From the NCBI RefSeq assembly GCF_016464385.1, contig NZ_JADMLH010000008.1, forward strand, positions 70,621 through 129,677: a stretch of 59,057 nt of DNA, written 5' to 3'. The DNA comes from Nucisporomicrobium flavum (GTDB lineage: Bacteria; Actinomycetota; Actinomycetes; Mycobacteriales; Micromonosporaceae). Positions 34,194 through 43,076 of this stretch are shown piece after piece. The notes beneath the pieces are model-generated. The model was not told the DNA's origin, did not search any database, and worked only from the letters and a program-made list of their open reading frames with translations. The first letter of the stretch is position 1; each line of letters starts with the position of its first letter. The position numbers and the translations under genes are program-made.

Positions 34194-34452
34194 CACCAGG
34201 CCAAAGGCCACCCGCCAGGCCAAAGGCCACCCACCAGGCCAAAGGCCACCCGCCAGCCGGAGCCACACGCCAGGCCACAGGAGGCAAGCGCCGCAGGCCA
34301 CGGCCACAGGCGACGCCCGGCAAGCGCCGCACGTCAGGCGAGGTCATGGCAGGCACCGCACGTCAGGCCCAGGTCACGGCAGGCAGGCGCCGCACATCAG
34401 GCCGAGGTCACGGAAGGCAAGCGCCGCACGTCAGGCCGAGGTCACCGGGGGA
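34194..34452. repeat. Two adjacent tandem repeat arrays (19 bp and about 34 bp)
   Basis: Three 19-bp units (34194-34250; CACCAGGCCAAAGGCCACC, alternating with a CG-start form) are followed by about four units of roughly 34 bp (34327-34452) built around CCGCACGTCAGGCCGAGGTC. Neither keeps a reading frame. They occupy much of the 550-base gap after the metallophosphoesterase gene, in which I see no convincing gene. Confidence 0.7.
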
Positions 34453-34573
34453 TACCCGAAGACAGCCGGCGAGGCGGAGGCCCGGCCGTTCCGCGTACCC
34501 CTTGGAAGTGAATCTTGCGCCGTTCCACCCAGCCACGATCTTCACCTCCGCATGAATCAATCGTGGATCGGTT

Positions 34574-34972
34574 ATGTCACTTCGCGCGTGGCGGCTTCAT
34601 GCTCGCCGCGGCGTCGTGACAGGATGCAGCGTGCCCTCGGACAGCGCAGGGTCCTCGGTTGCCGCGGACACGGACGTCGCGCCGTTGCGGTTTGCCGGCG
34701 ACGGCGGTGACACGGTGACCACCCACGGCGAGACCCCGATCAACGACGGGGCCGCGACCAACGGCGAGACCCCGACCAACGACGGGGCCGCGACCAACGG
34801 CGAGACCGCGACCAGCGACAGGACTGCCATCAGCGGCGGGGCCGCGACCAGCAGCGGGACTCCGACCAGCGGCGCGATCAGCAGCAAGATCAGCGGCGAT
34901 AGCGCCAACACCGGCGACCGCAACACGACGGCGCCCGGAAAGGCGACCGGGACCGGAACGGTGACGTCGTGA
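34574..34972 (+). CDS. Putative repeat-rich small exported protein
   Basis: This is a 132-residue frame with high third-position GC whose stop overlaps the start of the EndoQ-UvrD gene (GTGA). The N-terminus is basic with GVVTGC, which could be a poor lipobox. The rest is Gly/Thr/Asn/Ser-rich with a 12-residue repeat (GETPxNDGAATN) encoded by two exact-length 36-bp units at 34727-34798. No family is recognised. Overlap with the next gene and codon bias favour a gene; composition and weak signals count against it. Confidence 0.4.
   Translation: MSLRAWRLHARRGVVTGCSVPSDSAGSSVAADTDVAPLRFAGDGGDTVTTHGETPINDGAATNGETPTNDGAATNGETATSDRTAISGGAATSSGTPTSGAISSKISGDSANTGDRNTTAPGKATGTGTVTS
34727..34798 (+). 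repeat. Two 36-bp in-frame repeats
   Basis: Two 36-bp units, differing at one base (ATC to ACC), lie within the small repeat-rich frame, and a third partial copy follows. The 36-bp length preserves frame, unlike the other arrays in the window. Confidence 0.75.
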
Positions 34973-37900
34973 CCGAACCCGTCCCCGCCCCCTCCCACCC
35001 CAGCACCTACGTCGCGGACCTGCACATCCATTCCCGCTACTCCCGTGCCTGCAGCCGGGACCTCACCCTGCCGAACCTCGCCTGGTGGGCCCGCCGCAAG
35101 GGCATCGCCGTCCTCGGCACCGGCGACTTCACCCACCCCGCTTGGTTCGATCATCTCCGCGAGGCCCTTCGTCCCGCCCCCGAACCCGGGCTCTTCCGCC
35201 TCACCCCCGAGGCCGAGAAGGACGTCACCCGCCGCCTCCCCGGCTCACTGCAGGCCGGCGCTCCGGCGCGTTTCATGCTCAGCGTCGAGATTTCGACGAT
35301 CTACAAGCGGGACGACCGTACGCGCAAGGTGCATCACCTGATCTACATGCCCGATCTGGAGGCTGCCGGGCGGTTCAATGCCGCGCTGGGCCGGATCGGG
35401 AACCTCACCGCCGACGGGCGGCCGATTCTCGGGCTGGATTCGCGGGATCTGCTGGAGATCGTGCTGGAGGCCAGCCCCGACGGCTATCTGGTCCCGGCGC
35501 ACATCTGGACGCCGTGGTTCTCCGTTCTCGGCTCGAAGTCCGGGTTCGACGCGATCGCCGACTGCTACGCCGACCTGGCCGGGCACATCACCGCCGTCGA
35601 GACCGGGTTGTCGTCCGATCCGGAGATGAACTGGCGGGTGTCGAGCCTGGATCGGTACCGGCTGGTCTCGAATTCCGACGCGCATTCGCCGGGGGCGCTC
35701 GGGCGGGAGGCGACGCTTTTCTCCGGTACGCCCGACTACTTCGCGGTGAAGGACGGGCGGACCCTCGCCGGGACGATCGAGTTCTTCCCGGAGGAGGGCA
35801 AGTATCACGCCGACGGGCATCGGGCGTGCGGGGTGAACTGGGAGCCTGCCCGTACGCGGGAGGCCGGTGGGCGCTGCCCGGAGTGCGGTAAGCCGTTGAC
35901 CGTCGGGGTGCTGAGCCGGGTCGAGGACCTGGCCGACCGCGAGGTGGGTGCGCCGCGCGAGCAGACCGTGGAGCATCTGATCCAGCTCGCCGAGATCGTC
36001 GGGGAGATCAACGGGGTGGGTCCGAAGTCGAAGACCGTGGACGGCCAGCTCCACCATCTCGTCGCGAATCTCGGCTCCGAGCTGGACATTCTGCGTACCG
36101 TGCCGGTCGACGAGATCGGGCGGCACGGCGGGGAGAATCTGCGGGAGGCGATCACCCGGCTGCGGCGCGGTGCGGTGCGGCGGGTTGCCGGGTACGACGG
36201 TGAGTACGGCGTCATCACGCTGTTCGAGCCCGGCGAGCTCCGGACGAAGCAGAGCGCCCCACAGGCCGAGACGCTGTTCGACATCGCGCCGGTGCCGGTG
36301 CCGCAGCAGCGGCGCAGTGAGCCGGCGGTCGGGCGCGCCACCGTGCCCAAGGCGAAGGAGCCGGTCCGCAGGTCCGTGCCGCCCATCCCGCCGCCGCCGT
36401 CGCCGCACGAGCCGTTCGAGCCGATGCTGGCCGGCATGGAGGAGGTCGGCACCGGGCTGCTCGACCGGCTCGACGCCATGCAGCGGGTGGCCGCGTCCGC
36501 GCCGGGCGGGCCGCTGCTGATCGTGGCCGGTCCCGGCACCGGCAAGACGCGGACGTTGACGCATCGGATCGCGTACCTGTGTGCGGAGATGAACGTGTTT
36601 CCGCACCGCTGCCTGGCGATCACCTTCACCCGGCGGGCGGCCGAGGAGATGCGCGCGCGGCTGGATGCGCTGATGGGTGACGCCGCCGAGGACATCACGG
36701 TCGGTACGTTCCACGCCGTCGGCCTGACGATCCTGAAGGAGAACGCGAAGGCCGCCGGGCTGGGCGCGGGGTGGCGGATCGCGGACGACGCCGAGCGGGC
36801 CGCCGCCCGGGAGCAGGCCGGCGACGACGACGCCTCGTACACGAAGCTGCTGCGCCAGCAGGACCTGGTCGACCTGGACGATCTGCTGACGCTTCCGGTC
36901 GCGCTGCTGCGCGACGACCCGGCGATGGTGGACCGGTACCGCCGGCAGTGGCAGTGGATCTTCGTGGACGAGTACCAGGACGTCGACGACACCCAGTACG
37001 AGCTGCTGCGCCTGCTCAGCCCCGCGGACGGCAACCTGTGCGCGATCGGGGACCCGGACCAGGCGATCTACTCGTTCCGCGGCGCCGACGTGGGGTACTT
37101 CCTGCGGTTCGCTGAGGACTTCACCGACGCGCGGCTGGTCCGGCTGACCCGCAACTACCGGTCGTCCGCGCCGATCCTCGCGGCCGCCGTGCAGGCCATC
37201 GCGCCGAGTTCGCTGGTGAGCGGGCGGCGCCTGGATCCGGCGCGGGTGAACCCCGAGTCGCCGCTGATCGGCCGGTACTTCGCGGCGAGCGTGGCGGACG
37301 AGGCCGACTTCGTCGTGCGTACGGTCGACGAGCTGGTCGGCGGGCTGTCGCACCGGTCGCTCGACTCCGGGCGCATCGACTCGCGGGCGGTCGCGCCGGG
37401 CACGCTGTCCTTCTCGGACATCGCGGTGCTGTACCGGACGGACTCACAGGCCCAGGCCGTGGTGGACGCGCTGTCGCGGGCGGGCGTACCGGTGCAGAAG
37501 CGGTCGCACAACCGCCTGCGGGACCGGCCCGGGGTGCAGGTCATCGCGCGCGAGCTGCGGCACGCGGACGCGCCCGGCGGGTCGCTGCCGGCCCGGGTCA
37601 AGGTGAGCGCGCAGATCCTGGCCCAGCGGTACGCGGCCCCGACGCTGGACGCCGAGCAGCTGGCCCCGGAGGACATCTGGACGGCGGCGGACCTGCTCAT
37701 GCCGCTGGCCCAGCGGATCGGCGACGACCTGCCGCGCTTCCTCCAGGAGATCGCGACGGGCGCCGAGGTCGACGCGCTCGATCCCCGCGCGGAGGCGGTC
37801 AACCTGCTCACGCTGCACGCGGCGAAGGGCCTCGAGTTCCCGGTCGTGTTCCTGGTGGGCTGCGAGGACGGGCTGCTGCCGCTGCGCTGGCCGGGCGGCA

Positions 37901-38127
37901 CGCCGACCGACGAGGAGACCGCGGAGGAGCGCCGGCTGTTCTTCGTGGGCCTGACCCGCGCGCAGGACCGCCTCTACGTGAGCCATGCCGCGCGGCGCTT
38001 CCGGCACGGCACCGAGCGGGAGCAGTCGCCGACGCCGTTCCTGGACGCGATCGACGCCGGCCTGTTCGAGCGCATGGGGGACGCCGTGCCGGCCCGCCCC
38101 AAGGACCGCCAGCTGCGGCTTCTCTAG
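34969..38127 (+). CDS. EndoQ-like PHP nuclease fused to UvrD/Rep-type helicase
   Basis: The protein has 1052 residues and two enzymatic halves. Residues about 13-400 match the TIGR00375/EndoQ family: YVADLHIHSRYSRACSRDL (PHP motif), AVLGTGDFTHP, VPAHIWTPWFSVLGSKSGFD, RLVSNSDAHSP, and a cysteine cluster (C287, C303, C306) in a CPECGKPLTVGV context. EndoQ cleaves 5' of deaminated bases. Residues about 500-1045 are a superfamily 1A helicase: GPGTGKT (521-527), ITFTRRAAEEMRARL, DEYQDVDDTQY, GDPDQAIYSFRGAD, LTRNYRSS, LTLHAAKGLEFPVVF and VGLTRAQDRLYV. A Pro-rich linker joins them. The helicase half is shorter than full UvrD, so insert domains 1B/2B look reduced. Expected role: incision and unwinding in DNA base-damage repair. 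Confidence 0.9.
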   Translation: MTEPVPAPSHPSTYVADLHIHSRYSRACSRDLTLPNLAWWARRKGIAVLGTGDFTHPAWFDHLREALRPAPEPGLFRLTPEAEKDVTRRLPGSLQAGAPARFMLSVEISTIYKRDDRTRKVHHLIYMPDLEAAGRFNAALGRIGNLTADGRPILGLDSRDLLEIVLEASPDGYLVPAHIWTPWFSVLGSKSGFDAIADCYADLAGHITAVETGLSSDPEMNWRVSSLDRYRLVSNSDAHSPGALGREATLFSGTPDYFAVKDGRTLAGTIEFFPEEGKYHADGHRACGVNWEPARTREAGGRCPECGKPLTVGVLSRVEDLADREVGAPREQTVEHLIQLAEIVGEINGVGPKSKTVDGQLHHLVANLGSELDILRTVPVDEIGRHGGENLREAITRLRRGAVRRVAGYDGEYGVITLFEPGELRTKQSAPQAETLFDIAPVPVPQQRRSEPAVGRATVPKAKEPVRRSVPPIPPPPSPHEPFEPMLAGMEEVGTGLLDRLDAMQRVAASAPGGPLLIVAGPGTGKTRTLTHRIAYLCAEMNVFPHRCLAITFTRRAAEEMRARLDALMGDAAEDITVGTFHAVGLTILKENAKAAGLGAGWRIADDAERAAAREQAGDDDASYTKLLRQQDLVDLDDLLTLPVALLRDDPAMVDRYRRQWQWIFVDEYQDVDDTQYELLRLLSPADGNLCAIGDPDQAIYSFRGADVGYFLRFAEDFTDARLVRLTRNYRSSAPILAAAVQAIAPSSLVSGRRLDPARVNPESPLIGRYFAASVADEADFVVRTVDELVGGLSHRSLDSGRIDSRAVAPGTLSFSDIAVLYRTDSQAQAVVDALSRAGVPVQKRSHNRLRDRPGVQVIARELRHADAPGGSLPARVKVSAQILAQRYAAPTLDAEQLAPEDIWTAADLLMPLAQRIGDDLPRFLQEIATGAEVDALDPRAEAVNLLTLHAAKGLEFPVVFLVGCEDGLLPLRWPGGTPTDEETAEERRLFFVGLTRAQDRLYVSHAARRFRHGTEREQSPTPFLDAIDAGLFERMGDAVPARPKDRQLRLL

Positions 38128-38822
38128 ATCGAAAGCCCGAGGAGCGCGCCGGCGAGCAGTGCGGGTCCGAACGGCAGGGCGGTGCGCCGGCCAGCCCGCC
38201 GGGACGCCAGCAGCGCCAGCGCGACCGGTCCGTTGATCAGGTGCGGCGCGAGCAGCCCGGCGGCCGTCGCCGGCCAGCCGGCGAAGCCGAGGACGAAACC
38301 CAGGACCGTCGCCAGCTTCACGTCGCCCAGGCCCAGGCCGTGGCCCGGCAGCAGAGCGATGATCCCGTACGCCGCGGCGCTGAGCCCCGCCGCCACGGCC
38401 GCCCGCCCGAGCCGGCCCGGCTCCCCGGCCAGCAACGCCGCCACGGCCAGGGGCGGCACCGTGACACCCGCCAGCGCGGCCACCACCCGGTCGGGCAGGC
38501 GCAGGCACCAGATGTCGATCACCGCGAGCAGCACCCCGAGGACCGTCGCCGGAAGCACGACGAGCAGCAGCGGTGCCGGCCCGATCGCGGCGCCGAGCAG
38601 GCCGGCGGCGAGCGCCCCGGCGACGACTGTCCACACCGGCGCCCCGGCACAGGAGCATGCCGCTCCCGCCCGTACCCAATCGGTGAAGGGTGTGTCGCAG
38701 CGAGCGCAGGCCGCGCGGGCCGGCGTTCCTCGCGGCACGGCCAGGCGGTGTGCGACGCGCGGCACGAAGGCCGCCGCGGCCGCGCCGAAGACGGCCGAGC
38801 ACAGGACGAGCCAAGGGGACAT
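38124..38822 (-). CDS. Prepilin peptidase (A24 family)
   Basis: The 232-residue polytopic membrane protein has an N-terminal zinc-binding loop (CARCDTPF then CSC), and two aspartate active-site motifs, AVIDIWCLRLPD and GLGLGDVKLATVLGF, as in TadV/PilD aspartic peptidases. It should cleave leader peptides of type IV pilin-like proteins; N-methylation is less certain. No pilin or secretion ATPase gene is nearby, so it acts at a distance. Its stop codon shares the palindrome CTAG with the stop of the converging EndoQ-UvrD gene. Confidence 0.88.
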   Translation of the reverse strand: MSPWLVLCSAVFGAAAAAFVPRVAHRLAVPRGTPARAACARCDTPFTDWVRAGAACSCAGAPVWTVVAGALAAGLLGAAIGPAPLLLVVLPATVLGVLLAVIDIWCLRLPDRVVAALAGVTVPPLAVAALLAGEPGRLGRAAVAAGLSAAAYGIIALLPGHGLGLGDVKLATVLGFVLGFAGWPATAAGLLAPHLINGPVALALLASRRAGRRTALPFGPALLAGALLGLSI

Positions 38823-38994
38823 GGGCAGGAACGGTATCCGGCGGATACTGGCCCGGCGCGTCTTGTTGCCGACAGACGCGGCGGTGTCCCCGGCTGTCGC
38901 CGCGTTGAGACCATGGTCGGCGCGATTCCGGGAGGGATCGCGCCGGAGGTCCACGCTACGGTTGCCTCAGCGAATCCCGCCGGGAGGAAATCCG

Positions 38995-39690
38995 ATGTCG
39001 CAGAATGGCCCGTACCCCGGCCAGGGCTGGTCGGCCGGGGGTTCGCAGGGCTCCGAGGAGCCGTATACGGAGCCGGCCGACCCGTGGGGCGAGTCCGCGA
39101 CGCATCCGGCGCCGGAGTCCGCGTGGGGTGGCCAGCCGATGTCGGTGCCGCCGCAGGAGCAGGGGTACACCCCGCCGCCGTATCAGTCCGCGCCGCTGAA
39201 CACACCGCCGCCCGCGTGGCACCAGCCGCCGGTGCCGCTGCCGCCGAAACGCCGCAACGGGCCGATCGTCGCGCTGCTGGTCGTGCTCGGGCTGCTGGTC
39301 TGCGGCGGGTTGGGCACGACCGCGGTGCTGCTGTCGCGGTCCGGCACGCCCGACGCGAACGGGACGCGTGGCCCGGTGACCCCGACGACGCGGGTCACCA
39401 ACGACGTGGCCGTCCCGGAGCCGCAGACGAGCGAGGGCGCCCGGTTCGTGAAGCAGGGCCAGTGCGTACGCAACGAGGGCAACGCCGACGACAGCCCCGA
39501 CCTGAAGATCGTGTCGTGCGCCAGCGGGACGTACGAGGTGCTCAAGCGGGTCGACGGCCGGACGACCGGCGAGGCGGACGCGGAGAGCAAGTGCGGCAAG
39601 GTGGCCAAGTACACCAAGTGGTACTTCTACGACAGCGAGCTCGACAGCCTCGACTTCGTGCTCTGCCTCCGCGAGTATGGAGCCAACTAG
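38995..39690 (+). CDS. LppU/SCO3897-like membrane-anchored protein
   Basis: The 231-residue protein has a Pro/Gln/Gly-rich cytoplasmic N-terminus, one membrane segment (about 89-112, VALLVVLGLLVCGGLGTTAVLL) and an extracellular domain with conserved cysteines: GQCVRNEG, IVSCASGTYEVLKRVDG, SKCGKVAKYTKWYF, FVLCLREYG. This matches the LppU/SCO3897 family, whose role is unknown. A strong GGGAGGAAA lies just upstream of the ATG, which sets this start. A/T-rich DNA with dyads follows. Confidence 0.82.
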   Translation: MSQNGPYPGQGWSAGGSQGSEEPYTEPADPWGESATHPAPESAWGGQPMSVPPQEQGYTPPPYQSAPLNTPPPAWHQPPVPLPPKRRNGPIVALLVVLGLLVCGGLGTTAVLLSRSGTPDANGTRGPVTPTTRVTNDVAVPEPQTSEGARFVKQGQCVRNEGNADDSPDLKIVSCASGTYEVLKRVDGRTTGEADAESKCGKVAKYTKWYFYDSELDSLDFVLCLREYGAN

Positions 39691-39695
39691 CGCCG

Positions 39696-39774
39696 TCTAG
39701 GAATATCCCTAGAGAGCGCTATAGGCACCTCGAATAGCCAACTCTAGCTTTCAGGCTAGACAGCCCGATACGGT
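39696..39774 (+). promoter_or_regulatory. Two TCTAGS-N6-SCTAGA dyads and -10 box before the AAA ATPase
   Basis: TCTAGG-N6-CCTAGA (39696-39713) and TCTAGC-N6-GCTAGA (39743-39760) have identical architecture, centres 47 bp apart. The second sits where a -35 box would be for the -10-like TACGGT (39769-39774), which ends 7 bases before the GTG. The stretch is notably A/T-rich for this genome. It reads as a repressor operator pair. Confidence 0.6.
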
Positions 39775-39781
39775 GCTATCC

Positions 39782-40984
39782 GTGGATCCGGTGCGGAACC
39801 CGTACGCTCCCGGCGCCGGCCAGCGCCCACCCGAGCTGGCCGGGCGCGGCCGCGAGCTGGACGCGTTCGACGTCGTCCTCGAGCGGGTGGCCCGGGGCCG
39901 GCCCGAGCGCAGCCTCGTCCTCACCGGGCTGCGCGGGGTGGGGAAGACGGTCCTGCTCAACACGCTGCGGTCGGCCGCCATCGGCCGGCTGTGGGGCACC
40001 GGCAAGATCGAGGCCCGGCCCGACCAGTCGCTGCGGCGCCCGGTGTCGGCCGCGCTGCACATGGCCGTCCGCGAGCTGACCCCGCACCACCGCAACCCCG
40101 AGCGGGTCGACGAGGTGCTCGGCGTGCTCAAGGCCTTCGCGCTGCGGGCCAACGACGCGAACGCGAAGCTCCGGGACCGCTGGACACCCGGGATCGACGT
40201 GCCGCCGGCCCGCGGCCGGGCCGACTCCGGCGACATCGAGATCGACCTCGTCGAGCTCTTCACCGACGTGGCGTCGCTGGCCACCGACGTGGGCACCGGC
40301 ATCGCCCTGTTCATCGACGAGATGCAGGACCTCGGGCCGGCCGACGTGTCCGCGCTGTGCGCCGCCTGCCACGAGTTGTCGCAGCTGGGCGCCCCGCTGA
40401 TCGTGGTCGGCGCCGGCCTGCCGCACCTGCCCGCGGTGCTGTCGGCGGCGAAGTCGTACTCCGAGCGGCTCTTCCGGTACCAGCGCATCGACCGGCTCGA
40501 CCGGATCGCGGCGGACCTGGCGCTGGGCGCGCCGGCAGCCCGCGAGGACGTCGAGTACGAGTCCAAGGCGCTGGACCTGCTCTACGAGAAGTCCGGCGGC
40601 TACCCGTACTTCGTGCAGGCGTACGGGAAGGCCACCTGGGACCACGCGCCGGCCTCACCGATCACCGCGGAGGACGTCCGGGTGGCGTCCCCGGAGGCGG
40701 AGGCCGAGCTGGCGGTGGGCTTCTTCGGCTCGCGCTTCGAGCGGGCCACCCCGGCGGAGCGCGAGTACATGCGGGCGATGGCCGCGCTCTCCGGCGAGTC
40801 CGGGAACGACATGGACGCCGCCGTGCCCACCTCGGAGATCGCCGCGGCGCTGTCCCGCCGGCCCGCCAGCCTGTCCCCGGCCCGGGACGCCCTGATCAAG
40901 AAGGGGCTGATCTACTCGGGGGAGCGCGGCACGGTGGCGTTCACCGTGCCGCATTTCGGGCGCTACCTGCGTACCCAGCCATAG
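39782..40984 (+). CDS. AAA-type ATP-binding protein
   Basis: The protein has 400 residues. Walker A is TGLRGVGKTVLL (about 47-58) and Walker B is GIALFIDEMQDL (about 173-184). GAPLIVVGAGLPHLPAVL looks like sensor 1, and YPYFVQAYGKATW plus a C-terminal winged-helix-like part (SEIAAALSRRPASLSPARDALIKKGLIY) resemble STAND/ORC-like ATPases. It may be a regulatory or DNA-associated ATPase. The GTG start is 7 bases after TACGGT. The two dyads upstream suggest dedicated repression. No toxin or effector partner is seen next to it. Confidence 0.85.
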   Translation: MDPVRNPYAPGAGQRPPELAGRGRELDAFDVVLERVARGRPERSLVLTGLRGVGKTVLLNTLRSAAIGRLWGTGKIEARPDQSLRRPVSAALHMAVRELTPHHRNPERVDEVLGVLKAFALRANDANAKLRDRWTPGIDVPPARGRADSGDIEIDLVELFTDVASLATDVGTGIALFIDEMQDLGPADVSALCAACHELSQLGAPLIVVGAGLPHLPAVLSAAKSYSERLFRYQRIDRLDRIAADLALGAPAAREDVEYESKALDLLYEKSGGYPYFVQAYGKATWDHAPASPITAEDVRVASPEAEAELAVGFFGSRFERATPAEREYMRAMAALSGESGNDMDAAVPTSEIAAALSRRPASLSPARDALIKKGLIYSGERGTVAFTVPHFGRYLRTQP

Positions 40985-41024
40985 TTCCCCGGTGGACATC
41001 GGCCGACGCGGGTATAACGAGGCT

Positions 41025-41600
41025 ATGAAGCCCGTACGTGCCGCCGCCCGCGCCATGCTCGGTGCCATCTTCGTCGTCAGCGGAGCTCGCATCGTGCTCA
41101 ACCCCGACTCGAAGGTCCCCGCCGCGAAGCGGGTGACCGACAAGGTCGCACCGATGATCGAGAGGATGGACCCGCGGCTGCCCAGCGACGCCCGGGCCCT
41201 CGTCCAGCTCAAGGCGGGCGCCGACGTGGCCGCGGGGCTGCTGCTGGCGACCGGACGCTTCACCCGTCCGGCCGCCGCGGTGCTCGCTGCCGGGCTGGTG
41301 CCGACGACCCTCGCCGGGCATCCGTTCTGGGCGTACCCGAAGGAGGAGCGCGCGCAGCACGAGACGCACTTCCTCAAGAACCTCGGTTTGCTGGGCGGGC
41401 TGCTCCTCGCCGCGGCCGACACGCAGGGCAAGCCGGGCCTGAAGTACCGGACCAGCCACGCGCTGGACCGCTCGCAGCGCTCGGTCAGCCGCGCGGTCGA
41501 CCGGTCCACCCGGTCGGCGCGCCGCGCGGTGCGCACCGCCAAGCGGGAGGCGAAGATCGCCGCCGCCTCCGCCGCGGTGGCCCGCAGGCTGCCGGGCTGA
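41025..41600 (+). CDS. DoxX family membrane protein
   Basis: The 191-residue protein has the DoxX pattern: ARAMLGAIFVVSGARIVLNP, LLLATGRFTRPAAAVLAAGLVPTTLAGHPFW, and HETHFLKNLGLLGGLLLAAAD. About four membrane segments are followed by a basic C-terminal tail (RSQRSVSRAVDRSTRSARRAVRTAKREAK). DoxX proteins are linked to redox defence in mycobacteria. TATAAC lies 6 bases before the ATG at 41025. Confidence 0.85.
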   Translation: MKPVRAAARAMLGAIFVVSGARIVLNPDSKVPAAKRVTDKVAPMIERMDPRLPSDARALVQLKAGADVAAGLLLATGRFTRPAAAVLAAGLVPTTLAGHPFWAYPKEERAQHETHFLKNLGLLGGLLLAAADTQGKPGLKYRTSHALDRSQRSVSRAVDRSTRSARRAVRTAKREAKIAAASAAVARRLPG

Positions 41601-41726
41601 GGCTCGCGGCGGCGGCACGCAGGCCTTTGACCTGCGGCGCGTCCACCCTCCCGGCGCAATCACCAAACCGGCCGTCCCGCCGTTAAGCGCATCGGAGCGC
41701 CTTGGACGAGCCACGGGAGGTCGGGC

Positions 41727-43076
41727 ATGCCCGCGATGCGGACACCGGCACGCCCGGGAACGGCACGGTCCGTGGTGGTCACCCTGGTGTGCGTCGGCGT
41801 CCTGGCCGCGATGACCACGATCGCCCGACGGTACGGGTTCAGCACGCTGGACCTGGACCGCGCGGCGGCGGGCAGCTGGCTGGGCGGCGACGGGCTGTAC
41901 GCGTACCGGTCGCCGGTGAGCCATCTGGGCACCGCCCTGCCCCCGCCCGCGGCCGTGCTGACCGCCCCCGCCGCCTTCCTGCCGCTGGCGGTCGCCGGCT
42001 GGGCGCTCGCGCTGGCCGGGCTGGCCGCGCTCGGGCTGGCCCTCGTGGCGCTCGCCGGTCCGGTCGCCCGCCGCTACGGCCGCCGGCGCTGGCCGGTGGT
42101 GCTCGCCGTGGGCGCCCTGGCCCTGACGATCGAGCCGGTACGGGCCTCCCTCGGCCTGGGCACCCTGGACCTGGTGGCGTTCGGGCTGGTCACCGCCGAC
42201 ATCGTGGCCCTGCGCCGCGGGGCGTGGGCGCGCAGCCGCGAGCTGTGGTGGCCCGGGCACCGGCCCTTCGCCGGGTCCCCGCTGCACCGCCTGCGCGCCA
42301 CCGGCGGCTGGGCCGGGGTGGGGGTGGGGCTGGCGACCGCGCTGACGGTCGGCCCGGCGTTCTTCATCGCGTACCTGATGCTGACCCGGCAGTGGCGACC
42401 GGCGCTGACCGCGCTGGCGACGACCGCGACAGCCGCGACGGCCGCGGTGCTGGTCACCCCGCACGAGAGCGCCGCCTGGCTGGGCGAGGTGCTGTGGCGC
42501 CTCGACCGCACCGGTCCCGTCGACGCGCCGGGTAACCAGTCGCTCGGCGGCGTGTTCGCGCGGCTGTACGACTCGGCGAGCACACCGCTGCTGGTCTGGC
42601 TCTCGTTCGCCATGCTGCTCGTCGCGGTCGGCCTGATCCGGGCCCGGTCGGCGCACGCGGACGGCGATGAGGTCACGGCGTTCACACTGGTCGGGCTGAC
42701 CGCCGCCGGGACGGGCCCGGTGACCGGCACGCACGAGGTGCTGTGGATGCTGCCCGCGATGCTCGTGCTCGTCGACACCGCGGCGCGGCGGCGAGCGGAG
42801 GCACGCGGTGGGGTGCCCGGGCGCCCCCGGTTCCCCGGGGCGGGGCTGGCGACGGCTGCCGGGCTCACGTACCTGCTGCTCGTGCTCGCTCCGATGTGGA
42901 GCCTGTCCGACGCGTTCTCGCGCAACTCCTACGCGCTCGCCATGATCGTGCTGGTGAACGCGCTGCCATGGCGCCCGGCCGCGGCGCCGGCCTTCCCGGT
43001 GAACCGGTGGCTGCACCGGCGCCCGGCCACGGCCACGATCCCGCCACCGCGGGAACCGCTGGTCAGGGGCAGTTGA
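41727..43076 (+). CDS. GT87 (DUF2029) family glycosyltransferase, integral membrane
   Basis: The 449-residue polytopic protein has about ten hydrophobic segments, with HLGTALPPPAAVLTAPAAFLPL, a NQSLGGVFARL motif and TGTHEVLWMLPAMLVL typical of polyprenol-phosphate-mannose-dependent GT87 enzymes. It should act on the outer membrane face in glycolipid or polymer assembly. GGGAGGT precedes the ATG; an ATG three codons later is an alternative. It overlaps the converging moaE by 14 bases. Confidence 0.85.
   Translation: MPAMRTPARPGTARSVVVTLVCVGVLAAMTTIARRYGFSTLDLDRAAAGSWLGGDGLYAYRSPVSHLGTALPPPAAVLTAPAAFLPLAVAGWALALAGLAALGLALVALAGPVARRYGRRRWPVVLAVGALALTIEPVRASLGLGTLDLVAFGLVTADIVALRRGAWARSRELWWPGHRPFAGSPLHRLRATGGWAGVGVGLATALTVGPAFFIAYLMLTRQWRPALTALATTATAATAAVLVTPHESAAWLGEVLWRLDRTGPVDAPGNQSLGGVFARLYDSASTPLLVWLSFAMLLVAVGLIRARSAHADGDEVTAFTLVGLTAAGTGPVTGTHEVLWMLPAMLVLVDTAARRRAEARGGVPGRPRFPGAGLATAAGLTYLLLVLAPMWSLSDAFSRNSYALAMIVLVNALPWRPAAAPAFPVNRWLHRRPATATIPPPREPLVRGS

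Noticed and set aside
34346..34555. A 69-codon plus-strand ORF in the repeat-filled gap
   Set aside because: It is created by the 34-bp array, is Arg/Gln-rich, and has no start signal or family resemblance.
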